Positions 7,798-15,309 of a stretch of 49,746 nucleotides of DNA are shown piece by piece. The DNA lies in assembly GCA_022821805.1 (NCBI GenBank), contig JAJECX010000019.1, positions 1-49,746 of the forward strand, written 5' to 3'. The notes below the pieces were generated by a model. It saw only the letters and a program-made list of their open reading frames with translations, was not told the DNA's origin and searched no databases. Position numbers and translations under genes: made by a program. Numbering within the stretch: the first letter of the stretch is position 1; the number at the start of each line of letters is the position of its first letter. This DNA is from Anaerolineae bacterium (lineage in GTDB: Bacteria; Chloroflexota; Anaerolineae; Aggregatilineales; Phototrophicaceae).

Positions 7798-8673
7798 ATG
7801 ACTGGCGAATCAAAGGACAATCAAACGGAACTGGTGGCGGAAGTTTGCCAATACTTGCTGGAGATCCATCCGCAGTCGGCCAGCTTGCCCGAGTTGGGCG
7901 CGCGCTTCACCATTAGTCCCTATCATTTGCAGCGTGTCTTCAAGCGGGCGACCGGCATATCGCCGCGAGAGTATCAAGCCAACCTGCGTTTTGAGGATTT
8001 TAAGGCGCATATTCGCGCTGGCGAGCGTGTTACCGATGCCATTTACGGCGCCGGATATAGCTCGTCGAGCCGGCTCTATGAACAGAGCGACGAAAAGCTC
8101 GGCATGACGCCATCGGCTTATCGCAAAGGCGGCGCCGGCATGACCATATTCTTCAGCGCCGTGCCCTGTCCACTCGGTTTCCTCTTGGTCGCAGTGACCG
8201 AACGCGGCATCTGCAAGCTCAGCCTGGGCGACGCGCCCGAACCACTCATCGCCGACCTGGAATCGGAATTCGCTCGCTCCGAGCGCATTCGCGATGACCA
8301 AGGCGTCGGCTTTTGGGTGGAGCGCGTCATCGCCTGGCTCGAAGGCTGGCAGCCCAATCTGGATCTGCCGCTGGACATTCGCGCCACCGCCTTCCAACTC
8401 AAAGTCTGGCGCGAGCTGCAAGCGATTCCGGTTGGCGAAACGCGCAGCTATGGCGAGATTGCCGCCGCCATCGGCCAACCGACCGCGAGCCGCGCTGTCG
8501 CCAGCGCCTGCGCCCGCAACCCGGTCGCGTTGGTCATCCCCTGCCATCGCATCATCCGCGCCGACAAGCGCCTGGGCGGCTACCGCTGGGGAATCGAGCG
8601 AAAGCGCGCCATTCTCGAGCGCGAGCGGCAGTATCGCCAGCACGGGCAGGCGTCTCGCGAGGCCGATCAATAA
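7798..8673 (+). CDS. Ada-like AraC regulator / O6-methylguanine-DNA methyltransferase
   Basis: This 291-residue protein repairs O6-alkylguanine in DNA and probably regulates transcription. Residues 10-108 form an AraC/HTH_18 DNA-binding domain (helix-turn-helix around FTISPYHLQRVFKRATG). Residues 115-200 are the alkyltransferase N-terminal ribonuclease-like part. Residues 200-285 hold the methyltransferase with PCHRI, where C249 is the acceptor cysteine, plus RAVASA and the GG-Y-RWG segment. It lacks the N-terminal zinc/phosphotriester domain of E. coli Ada, so it could not sense methyl phosphotriesters by that route. The start at 7798 is preferred because GGGGAG lies 9 bases upstream; an in-frame ATG at 7774 would add eight residues. 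It follows the peroxidase-like gene on the same strand with a 130-base gap. Confidence 0.9.
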   Translation: MTGESKDNQTELVAEVCQYLLEIHPQSASLPELGARFTISPYHLQRVFKRATGISPREYQANLRFEDFKAHIRAGERVTDAIYGAGYSSSSRLYEQSDEKLGMTPSAYRKGGAGMTIFFSAVPCPLGFLLVAVTERGICKLSLGDAPEPLIADLESEFARSERIRDDQGVGFWVERVIAWLEGWQPNLDLPLDIRATAFQLKVWRELQAIPVGETRSYGEIAAAIGQPTASRAVASACARNPVALVIPCHRIIRADKRLGGYRWGIERKRAILERERQYRQHGQASREADQ

Positions 8674-8786
8674 GACTCGCGCTTGCCGGCCTCTACTTGA
8701 TGCCTCGTCGGCCCGCTGACTGCTTGCTTCTTGTATCGAGATTGCAGTACTATGAATAATAGGCAACTGACTGTTTGGAGGAAACG

Positions 8787-9467
8787 ATGTCCATCCGAAA
8801 TCTGCATATTTTGATACTCGTCAGCGTTGCTTTCGTCGCCGCGCAGATGGTCGCTGATATCTCCAGTCTGCGCGATCTCGTCCTCTTCGGCTATGCAACC
8901 ACCGCTTTTTCCATCGCCTATCCGCTGACCTTCACGCTGCGTGATATGGCGCACAAGCTGGCGGGACCGCAGGTAGCGCGGACGCTGATCATCGCCGCCG
9001 CCATCATCTACCTGATTGTACAAGCCTTCTTCGCCATCATTTCTGGCATGTCGCCAGAGATGACTCCAGAGGAGAGCGCCGTGCTGGGTGTATTGCTTTC
9101 GCCGGAATGGCGCTTCCTGTTGGCCGCGGTGGTCGCCTCGGTTTTGTCTCAGCTGCTGGACACCGAGATTTATACGCGCTGGGTGAATCGCTTCGGCGGG
9201 CAGCATCAGTGGGGGCGCGTGCTTGTCAGCAACCTCATCGGCATCCCGCTCGACCGCATCCTCTTCCTGGCGATTGCTTTCCTGGGCGACTGGTCAGGGG
9301 ACGACTTTGTTGCGGCCTTCTTCGGCACGACGATCGTCCGGCTCGTCTTCGGCATCATCTCGATACCGGGCATCTATCTGGTCGAGGAGCATTCCGAAGA
9401 CTGGATTCACATAACGGAGATTCGCCATACCGATCCGCCTTCCTTCGCGCGCGCGAAAGGCGAGTAA
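8787..9467 (+). CDS. VUT/YhhQ family transporter (probable queuosine-precursor transporter)
   Basis: A 226-residue integral membrane protein with about six helices. The segment AYPLTFTLRDMAHKLAG near residues 45-62 matches the conserved PLT..L.D....-G element of the VUT_1 (YhhQ) family. E. coli YhhQ (QueT-like role) imports queuosine precursors, so import of preQ0/preQ1 or a related base is the likely job; other substrates remain possible. The start at 8787 is fixed by GGAGGAA four bases upstream; a TTG at 8775 would lie on top of the ribosome site. I saw no preQ1 riboswitch in the 113 bases before it. It is the last gene before the restriction-modification remnant on the other strand. Confidence 0.8.
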   Translation: MSIRNLHILILVSVAFVAAQMVADISSLRDLVLFGYATTAFSIAYPLTFTLRDMAHKLAGPQVARTLIIAAAIIYLIVQAFFAIISGMSPEMTPEESAVLGVLLSPEWRFLLAAVVASVLSQLLDTEIYTRWVNRFGGQHQWGRVLVSNLIGIPLDRILFLAIAFLGDWSGDDFVAAFFGTTIVRLVFGIISIPGIYLVEEHSEDWIHITEIRHTDPPSFARAKGE

Positions 9468-9488
9468 GCTGTCGGGAGGGGTTGGAAG

Positions 9489-10180
9489 TCAGTCGGTTAT
9501 TCTATCGAGAATACCTTTTCTTACAGAAGGTATTTCTAATAGTTGTTCCAGGAACTCGCTGTAGTTGGCTTCTCTATCGGCCGCTCTAAGCGCCAAAATA
9601 GAGTCATAATCAATTTGCAGCAGTTCACAGAATTCTCTACCTGTCATCGCTTCGTCAAGACTAATTTACGCTTAAATCCGATTTGTATTTCTTCTCGTGT
9701 ATTCGCGTTAAACCCGCAAATCTTCCCGTGACAATTATAGTAATGCAATGTCAACTCGTTTGTGGTTAGAAAATCAACCAGATTTTATTGTTCTTTCTCG
9801 GAGGATTTTGTATCGAATTCGTGACCATCCTTGAGCTCTACAACGTAACAGTGCTGAGAGTGTCGTTTACGGTCAAATACAATAAAGTCGGGTTCAATTC
9901 CTTCGCCTTTTATGTCTTGCATTTCTTTACTGCCTTCTTCGTAGCTGCTCTTACGCCTATATCCATGATTTGCGCGCTAAGAAATTCATCGACATCTTTT
10001 ATCAATTTGTCCGACACGCGATTTGTGACAAGTTTTTCCAGTTCGTTTTCCATTCCTGATAATTAGACTCTGAACCCGGCTAAGCAAGTGACTTAACTCG
10101 GCATTTCCGAAACATCGCGCGTATGCGCCCTTACGCACCTCTTCGATAGGTTTGCCTTCAATTTCACTTAGTCGCGCCAT
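9489..10180 (-). pseudogene. decayed type II restriction endonuclease gene
   Basis: On the minus strand the reading starts at an ATG at 10180 (MARLSEIEGKPIEEVRKGAY) and overlaps the end of the methyltransferase gene by 17 bases. It can be followed to a stop at 9489-9491 only by shifting frame. After RVQSLIIRNG an extra A in an A run shifts to ELEKLVTNRVSDKLIKDVDE. After MDIGV a missing base shifts to SSYEEGSKEMQDIKGEG. A TAA then interrupts after SSEKEQ, the same frame resuming with NLVDFLTTNE. A last shift leads to SLDEAMTGREFCELL and the end ILDRITD. The middle piece holds a PD-(D/E)xK-like site (EPDFIVFD ... VVELKDG). The reconstructed length is about 230 residues. The gene pair is clearly methyltransferase plus cognate endonuclease, with the endonuclease dead unless the shifts are assembly errors. 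Confidence 0.75.
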
Positions 10181-10913
10181 GATGCGCCTCAATGTCACAT
10201 CCAAGGAAGTTCCGCCCCTGCTCGCGGCAAGCATGCATTACAGAGAACGAGCCGGCCGCGGGGTCTATTACCAAGTCTCCAGGGGAAGTTGTCGCCGCGA
10301 TGAGCTCGCCTTGCAGTCTTATAGGCTTATTATGAGGATGTGTTTTCTTGATCTTTTCTCGCCATACGTCAGGAATGTTGCGAATTGTCCACACACCCTT
10401 CGCTCGACGTGGCTCTTTCTGGATAATCACGCAGAACTCTGTTTGGTGCCGTGTACGGTAGCCTAAGCCCATCCGTCCCTTGTCCCATGTCAGCATGTCA
10501 ACAACACTGAGCGTCGTACCATTGATCCAATTGCGAAAATCGGTGCATAGGTGAAACTTGTCCATCCAAAGGAAGAGGTGGCCCGACGGAATCAAGACAC
10601 GCCCGATTTCCTTTGTAAACTTGATGATAACTTCTTCAGACATTTGTGGCAGCTTTACTCGGACATGGTTGCGGCTCGTGTCCTCGTTACCGTACTTCAT
10701 TTTGTCGTAAACCCCGCGAAACTGCGGGTCGAAAAATGCGGCCGGTATCGTGTTGTCGTCAAGCATGCCAAGAAGTTCCAAACCATCCATTTTGAGACGA
10801 GTATTGACAGGCAGGACTGTCGGCAGATTAACTTTCGGATATTCAAGCGTCCGGGTACTTGAAAACACTCCCTGAATTGTTTCTCTGGGTTTCAACATTG
10901 ATTCCGATGCCAT
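10164..10913 (-). CDS. site-specific DNA methyltransferase (beta-class, N4/N6)
   Basis: This 249-residue methyltransferase transfers a methyl group from SAM to adenine N6 or cytosine N4 in a specific DNA site. The catalytic motif appears as DPQF at 62-65, where most relatives have DPPY; I believe Q at this place occurs in some subfamilies but could not check. The SAM-binding motif DPAAGSFSVM lies near the C-terminus (about 216-225), so the order is catalytic before SAM motif, the beta class. LPQMSEE and PSGHLFLWMDKFHL are further well-formed blocks. The start at 10913 has AAAGG eight bases upstream; an ATG at 10934 is an alternative. The gene is intact while its partner endonuclease is broken, so it would now be an orphan methyltransferase. 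The DNA is AT-richer than its neighbours. Confidence 0.88.
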   Translation of the reverse strand: MASESMLKPRETIQGVFSSTRTLEYPKVNLPTVLPVNTRLKMDGLELLGMLDDNTIPAAFFDPQFRGVYDKMKYGNEDTSRNHVRVKLPQMSEEVIIKFTKEIGRVLIPSGHLFLWMDKFHLCTDFRNWINGTTLSVVDMLTWDKGRMGLGYRTRHQTEFCVIIQKEPRRAKGVWTIRNIPDVWREKIKKTHPHNKPIRLQGELIAATTSPGDLVIDPAAGSFSVMHACREQGRNFLGCDIEAHHGATK

Positions 10914-11045
10914 ATTATTGCCTTTGCAAATCAAGTCATCCTAAAATCCTCACGCACAATTATATCACCTATAGCTCAAATGTGCTAATGCTTTGCTTCT
11001 ATTTGCTCAAAGTACATTCCATCAGATTGCCTGATACACGATCCT

Positions 11046-11927
11046 CTACCCCCGCGCCCAAGCAAGCGAATCGGCGCTGACCTCGCCCAGCTGCAGCCGG
11101 CTCAATTCCCCCGTCGCTGCATCGACCCGCATGACCCGCGAGACGCCATCAACCGAGCGCGCGAAAGTGACCGCGCCGCCATCGGGCGTCCACTTGGGCA
11201 GGCTGTCGTAGCGCGAATCCACCACCAGCGGCTCAACCGCCAGCGTCTCCAACTCCAGCAGATAAATCGCTGATGCGCCGTCTCGCCCCGATGCGAAGAC
11301 GATCCGCCCGCCGTCGGGCGACCAGTCAGGCGAGGTGTCGGGCGCCCGATGATCCGTCAGCTGTAGAAGCTCGCCGGATGCCAGGTTGATGCTGTACAGG
11401 TTCCAGTCGCCGCCGCGATTCGAACTGAATGCGATGGTGGCGCTGTCCGGCGACCAGGTCGGTTGGCGGTCGCCCGCTCGATGAGCGGTGACGCGCCGCT
11501 GCTCCGATCCATCAGGGCGGATGATATAGATATTGTTGTCGCCTTCCCGATTGCTGGCATAGGCGATCCAGTCGCCATCGGGCGACCAGGCAGGCGACTC
11601 GGCGATCGCGACGGAAGCAGTCAGCCGGACCAGAGCGCCATTGCGGAGATCATAGACCACTATATCGCTGCCGAAATTCAGATACGAGGTCAGCGCCAGG
11701 CGCGCGCCATCGGGCGCAAACGAGGGATCAGTGAAGAAATCGAAATCCAGGCGCTTTTTCAGCTTGTGATTTAAATCTTGCACGATGACGACGGGCAAGC
11801 CGGTTTCCAGCGTCATATAGGCGACGACTGGCGAGGGTGTGAGCAGCGCCAGCAGGTAGCGCAGCAGCATCAAAATCAGCGTAGCTATGAAGACAAGCGC
11901 GGCAAGGCGGAGCAGGCTGCGGCGCAT
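11046..11927 (-). CDS. membrane-anchored TolB-like beta-propeller protein
   Basis: The 293 residues begin with one transmembrane helix (about 8-29, LAALVFIATLILMLLRYLLAL), followed by PD40/WD40-like propeller repeats. The repeats carry the motif P.WSPDG..IA(Y/F).S(N/D)R.G..-IY: PAWSPDGDWIAYASNREGDN, PTWSPDSATIAFSSNRGGDW, PDWSPDGGRIVFASGRDGAS and weaker copies. The protein would sit outside the membrane as a binding or scaffolding platform. It starts 8 bases after the stop of the flavin monooxygenase gene, making it the last gene of a TIR-monooxygenase-propeller operon. Such propellers are common and the ligand is unknown. Confidence 0.82.
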   Translation of the reverse strand: MRRSLLRLAALVFIATLILMLLRYLLALLTPSPVVAYMTLETGLPVVIVQDLNHKLKKRLDFDFFTDPSFAPDGARLALTSYLNFGSDIVVYDLRNGALVRLTASVAIAESPAWSPDGDWIAYASNREGDNNIYIIRPDGSEQRRVTAHRAGDRQPTWSPDSATIAFSSNRGGDWNLYSINLASGELLQLTDHRAPDTSPDWSPDGGRIVFASGRDGASAIYLLELETLAVEPLVVDSRYDSLPKWTPDGGAVTFARSVDGVSRVMRVDAATGELSRLQLGEVSADSLAWARG

Positions 11928-11935
11928 GAGGCTCT

Positions 11936-13147
11936 TCAGGCGGCGCGCGCCAGGAACTGCCGCCGCGAAAGAAAAGCTCTGATCTGTTGGGCGGCAATGG
12001 CGGCTTCCGCGCGCATATTGTAAAAGGCGCCACGGCCTTTGTAGAAAACGCCCACCAGATACAGTCCTTCATGCCCCAGCACCCCGCGTCCATTGGGATG
12101 CTCGCTGACATCGCGCAGCGGCCAGCCGCGGATGCCGTTCGGTCCAATATCCCATTCGCAGCTTGTTTCGGGATAAAACATTTCATTACTGTACTGCATA
12201 TCAATATCCATATACTGATGCAGCACCGGCAGGAAACCGGTAGCCATGATCACCACGTCAAGTTCGATATATTTGCCGTCAGCCAGCGTCACGCCGCGCG
12301 CATCAAAGCCTAGCGGATGCCGCGCCGGTACGACCTGCCCCTGCCGCAGCGCGTTGAGTAGCTCGGGGCCGCGGTAGCCGGTGCCGGCGCCCGTCCGTGG
12401 CGGCGCCTCCCAGACGCCGAAGTCCGCCGCATTGTATTTCAGCGCGCCCGTCTTCCGCTGCAGCCAGACGCAATAGCGATCGGGCAGCCGTTCGCCCAGC
12501 ATCATCCAGACATGGCGCGGCAAGCCATAAGGGTAGCGCGGGCGCAGGTCGACTCCCGTGCGAATGGAGAGCCAGCTGAAGCCGCCCGCCGCCACTTTTC
12601 CCGCCGCAACCGCGATATCGGCGCCGCTCGGTCCGTTGCCCACTACCATCGTCCGCTTGCCCCGCGCTTGATCCGGATGGCGGAAATCGCGCGAGTGCAA
12701 AATCTCGCCGGCGAAACTCTCCATGCCTGGGATATCGGGCAATTGCGGATTGTCGAATACGCCGGTCGCCGGGATGACGGCGCGATAGGTCTCGATTCCC
12801 TGGCTCGTCTCCACTTGCCAGAGCCCGTCTTCGCGCGGCGCGACCCGATGCGCTTCAATGCCGTGCTCAATCGGCAGCCGCTGATCGGCCACCCATTCGG
12901 TCAGATAGCGGTAATATTGTTTCGCCGTCGGGTGGATGCCCCAGCGCAGCGGAAACTTGCGTCCCGGCAATTCGCTGAAGAAACGCGAGGTATTCAGCCG
13001 CAGCGAGGGATAGAGGCTGTTCCAGGTCACCGCCAGCGTTTGCGAGCGGTCGATGACGCGATATTCGAGTCCCGCTTCGCGCAGGGCATAGGCGGCATTG
13101 ATGCCGGCGGGACCCGAGCCGATGACAAGCACGTCCCCCGTCGGCAT
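11936..13147 (-). CDS. FAD-dependent monooxygenase, FMO/BVMO-like
   Basis: This 403-residue flavoprotein has the FAD-binding fingerprint GSGPAG at 9-14 and the NADPH-binding fingerprint in VVGNGPSGADIA. The signature FAGEILHSRDF matches F-x-G-x3-H-x3-(F/Y) of flavin monooxygenases, and MATGF is the usual late motif. It would oxygenate a soft nucleophile or ketone with NADPH and O2. The start at 13147 (MPTGDVLVIG) is chosen because the FAD fingerprint must lie at the N-terminus; longer starts only add arginine-rich translation of the upstream gene. Its ATG overlaps the stop of the TIR gene (ATGA), implying translational coupling. The substrate is unknown. Confidence 0.88.
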   Translation of the reverse strand: MPTGDVLVIGSGPAGINAAYALREAGLEYRVIDRSQTLAVTWNSLYPSLRLNTSRFFSELPGRKFPLRWGIHPTAKQYYRYLTEWVADQRLPIEHGIEAHRVAPREDGLWQVETSQGIETYRAVIPATGVFDNPQLPDIPGMESFAGEILHSRDFRHPDQARGKRTMVVGNGPSGADIAVAAGKVAAGGFSWLSIRTGVDLRPRYPYGLPRHVWMMLGERLPDRYCVWLQRKTGALKYNAADFGVWEAPPRTGAGTGYRGPELLNALRQGQVVPARHPLGFDARGVTLADGKYIELDVVIMATGFLPVLHQYMDIDMQYSNEMFYPETSCEWDIGPNGIRGWPLRDVSEHPNGRGVLGHEGLYLVGVFYKGRGAFYNMRAEAAIAAQQIRAFLSRRQFLARAA

Positions 13148-13761
13148 CAGCTGCCTCCGGCCTTCGGCAAGGCGGTCGCCGTCTCGCGGATGTAGAGATA
13201 CAGGCGCGTTGGCGCCGCTTCGTGCGTCGCCGGGAAGTTGAGCGCGTCTTCGGTAGTGCGCGGCTGCACGTTTTCCAGTGTTTCGCGGATTAAGCCATTG
13301 ACCCACTCCGCCTGAAAAGTGGCTTCTTCGTTGTATTCCGCCACCGGAAAAGCGATCCTCCCGCTGACGATGGCGATGAGCGCGATGCCGAACATCAGCA
13401 GCGCGATGCCGCCGATGACGGTCAAAGCGCGGCGATTCGCCCGACGGAGCTCATCGGGCTTCATCGTCGCCCCTGCCAAACGCTCCAAAAGACGCTCGCG
13501 ATCATAGCCGCCGCCGAAGTCCAACGGGCGCCCGTCCATCAAGGCCGCGGGCAGTTCAACCTCTTCCGTGAGAATTGGAACGATGCGCAGACGGTCAATA
13601 CGCGCCTTTTCTATCTCTGCCTGCACATGCCGGTCGGCGAGGGACGCGCGCGATACCAATACGATCAGAACGGGACCAGACAATGGAACCGATTGCGCCA
13701 GATCGTCGCGGATTCGCTCGGCGAGCGCCGTCTCTTCGCGCGAGTAGGTGATGTGAATCAT
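13147..13761 (-). CDS. TIR-domain protein with a transmembrane helix
   Basis: Residues 1-100 look like a bacterial TIR domain: IHITYSREETALAERIRDDL at the start, VLIVLVSRASLADRHVQAEI with a glutamate in the helix after the SR..L segment (the place of the NADase glutamate), RIVPILTEEVELP, then RPLDFGGGYDRERLLERL. A single transmembrane helix follows (about 115-135, ALTVIGGIALLMFGIALIAIV), then about 70 residues presumed to be outside. TIR domains act as NAD+ hydrolases or signalling modules; here the domain would sit on the cytoplasmic face. Its stop overlaps the start of the flavin monooxygenase gene. The TIR call is from fold-like pattern, so moderately sure; whether it is catalytic is not shown. 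Confidence 0.65.
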   Translation of the reverse strand: MIHITYSREETALAERIRDDLAQSVPLSGPVLIVLVSRASLADRHVQAEIEKARIDRLRIVPILTEEVELPAALMDGRPLDFGGGYDRERLLERLAGATMKPDELRRANRRALTVIGGIALLMFGIALIAIVSGRIAFPVAEYNEEATFQAEWVNGLIRETLENVQPRTTEDALNFPATHEAAPTRLYLYIRETATALPKAGGS

Positions 13762-13886
13762 GCAATCCGCTTGACCTCGCTATTGTGAAAAATGGCACAA
13801 GCCATTTTCTCACGGAATCCCTTGCCGTCCAAGTATCGCATTATGAGAGACGGCTATCAACTGCGCGCCGTCACCCGGAGGAATAT

Positions 13887-13995
13887 ATAGGGGCGACGTA
13901 TCAGGTCGCCCGCCAGAACGCGAAAATTGTAGGGGCGACTCTGTGAGTCGCCTGCCAAAACGCGAAATTTGTATGGGCGACGTATCAGGTCGCCC
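13887..13995 (+). repeat. three tandem REP-like palindromes, 42-bp period
   Basis: Copies start at 13887, 13929 and 13971, exactly 42 bases apart, all on the plus strand. Each has a GTAG-like head (ATAG, GTAG, GTAT), a 7-base arm GGGCGAC, a loop (GTATCAG in copies 1 and 3) and the matching arm GTCGCCC; copy 2 has an 8-base arm ending in T/A. The spacers are also alike (GCCAGAACGCGAAAATT and GCCAAAACGCGAAATTT). They fill the gap between the TIR operon and the nucleotidyltransferase gene. This is the largest same-strand cluster of the family. Confidence 0.85.
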
Positions 13996-14019
13996 GTACA
14001 GGTTTCTCCAATAGGTAGG

Positions 14020-14730
14020 CTAGGGCGGAGGCGGTATCCACTTTGCCAAATCCACCGACTGCGCCGCCGCCAGCGCCTCCGGGTCGCCAATCGGCAGCCA
14101 AAAGGGTGACTCCACCACGGCGACGCGTCGATCCCGCGCCGCCGCCGAAAGATAATCGGTGATCTCGAACTCGCCGCGCGCGGATTTCGCCGGCGCGTAT
14201 TCGAAGATGCCGCTTGTAAACTTGTAAGCGCCAGCGTTGCAGGGGGCGGGCGAGGCGTAGCGCCCCCGCGGCGGCTTCTCGTCGATGCGCAGCAGCGCGC
14301 CCTCTTCGTCTCCAACCGCCACGCCGTAGCGCTCGTAATCATCACGCCGGTTCGAAAGGATGGCGAAATCATGCTGGCTGAGCGCGCGCAGCGCATCCGC
14401 CGGATAGAGATCATCGCCGTTGATCGCAAGGAAGTCATCACCCGCGAGCTGGCCGCGGCAGCAAGCCAGGGCGTGACCGGTGCCCAAGGGCTGCGGAAGC
14501 TGCTCGACTAGTTGGTAATCGGCGAAGATCTTCTGCGCCGCCATGAAATCGGCGATCTGTTCTTTCAGGTAGTGAACAACTATCAGCACCCGCTCGGCGA
14601 TGTCGCGCAGGCTCATCAGCGACCAGGCGAGAATCGGTCTGTCTTGCAGTTTTAGCAGGGGCTTCGGCTTAGAAAGTGTGAGGGGGCGCATGCGCGTGCC
14701 GGCGCCGCCCGCGAGGATTATGCCATCCAT
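14020..14730 (-). CDS. sugar-phosphate nucleotidyltransferase
   Basis: A 236-residue NTP-transferase domain protein that would make an NDP-sugar from a sugar 1-phosphate and NTP. The nucleotide-binding signature is GGAGTRMRPLTLSKPKPL at 8-25, and INGDDLYP supplies the metal-binding acidic residues. EQLPQPLGTGHALA is typical of the family. The chain ends soon after the catalytic core, with no left-handed beta-helix, so it is not a complete bifunctional GlmU. Glucose-1-phosphate thymidylyltransferase or mannose-1-phosphate guanylyltransferase types are both possible. The gene follows the acidic-protein gene with a 12-base gap and ends close to the REP cluster. Its link to the adjacent pdxT gene is positional only. 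Confidence 0.85.
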   Translation of the reverse strand: MDGIILAGGAGTRMRPLTLSKPKPLLKLQDRPILAWSLMSLRDIAERVLIVVHYLKEQIADFMAAQKIFADYQLVEQLPQPLGTGHALACCRGQLAGDDFLAINGDDLYPADALRALSQHDFAILSNRRDDYERYGVAVGDEEGALLRIDEKPPRGRYASPAPCNAGAYKFTSGIFEYAPAKSARGEFEITDYLSAAARDRRVAVVESPFWLPIGDPEALAAAQSVDLAKWIPPPP

Positions 14731-14742
14731 CGCCGCCGACGA

Positions 14743-15285
14743 TCAGCGCAACTCGTTGAAGTAATCGGTATCGCCATCTTCTTCTTCGGCGAATTCGCCT
14801 TCGCGGAACGAAGGAACAATCGTATCGTCATCGCCATAAAGATCGCGGTAGCTGTCGATGTCGTCATCGTCCAGGTCGTAGCCTTCGTCATCGAGTTCGT
14901 CATCGTCCAGGTCGGCATCAATGTAATCTTCTATCAGGGACCCCGCCTCTTCCAGCAACTCTTCGACGTCTTCCAATTCGTCTGCTGCCGCTTCGGCTTC
15001 CTCGACATCATCCAGCGTCTCCAGCGACAATACTTCCGGCTCTTCCGCCTCCGCCAACAGGGCGAGCGCCGGCGCCAATTCGACCGCTTCGTCCCGTGCC
15101 GGCTCAACGTCGCCGAGATCATCCATCTCGTCCATCGCCGCCAAATCGGCCGCTGTCGGTTCGGCAATATCGTCCAGGCTGGCTTGGGCGTCGCGCATCA
15201 TCATATCGATCAGCGCTGCGATTCCGTTGTCATCCGCGTCTCTGTCCGGTCGCGCGGCGCCGGGCTTTGGCCGATTGCCTGACAT
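14743..15285 (-). CDS. very acidic hypothetical protein
   Basis: A 180-residue protein dominated by Asp, Glu and Ala. The middle and C-terminal parts are almost pure acidic runs (for example DADLDDDELDDEGYDLDDDD), ending in EEEDGDTDYFNELR. The N-terminus is basic (MSGNRPKPGAARPDRDAD). No signal peptide, transmembrane helix or known domain was recognised. The ATG at 15285 is chosen over a TTG at 15306 because AGGGAG lies upstream of it. The gene sits between pdxT and the nucleotidyltransferase on one strand with short gaps. The composition resembles disordered acidic tails such as that of RNA-polymerase delta, but I do not claim homology. Confidence 0.65.
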   Translation of the reverse strand: MSGNRPKPGAARPDRDADDNGIAALIDMMMRDAQASLDDIAEPTAADLAAMDEMDDLGDVEPARDEAVELAPALALLAEAEEPEVLSLETLDDVEEAEAAADELEDVEELLEEAGSLIEDYIDADLDDDELDDEGYDLDDDDIDSYRDLYGDDDTIVPSFREGEFAEEEDGDTDYFNELR

Positions 15286-15309
15286 GCCTTTTCGCTCCCT
15301 CCGCAACGG

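Noticed and set aside
8674..8786. preQ1 riboswitch before the YhhQ-like gene
   Set aside because: I looked for the short preQ1 aptamer with its A-rich tail before the ribosome site and saw neither the stem nor the A-rich segment.
9511..9537. Hairpin AATACCTT/AAGGTATT as a terminator
   Set aside because: It lies inside the end of the decayed endonuclease gene (encoding EIPSVRKGIL), so the symmetry is probably accidental.
9788..10066. Plus-strand frame of 92 codons
   Set aside because: It is the antisense of the decayed endonuclease, whose minus-strand fragments carry recognisable nuclease sequence.
13887..13995. CRISPR-like array
   Set aside because: The period is regular, but the repeats are palindromes of about 25 bp, the 17-base spacers are alike instead of unique, and only three units exist with no cas genes.
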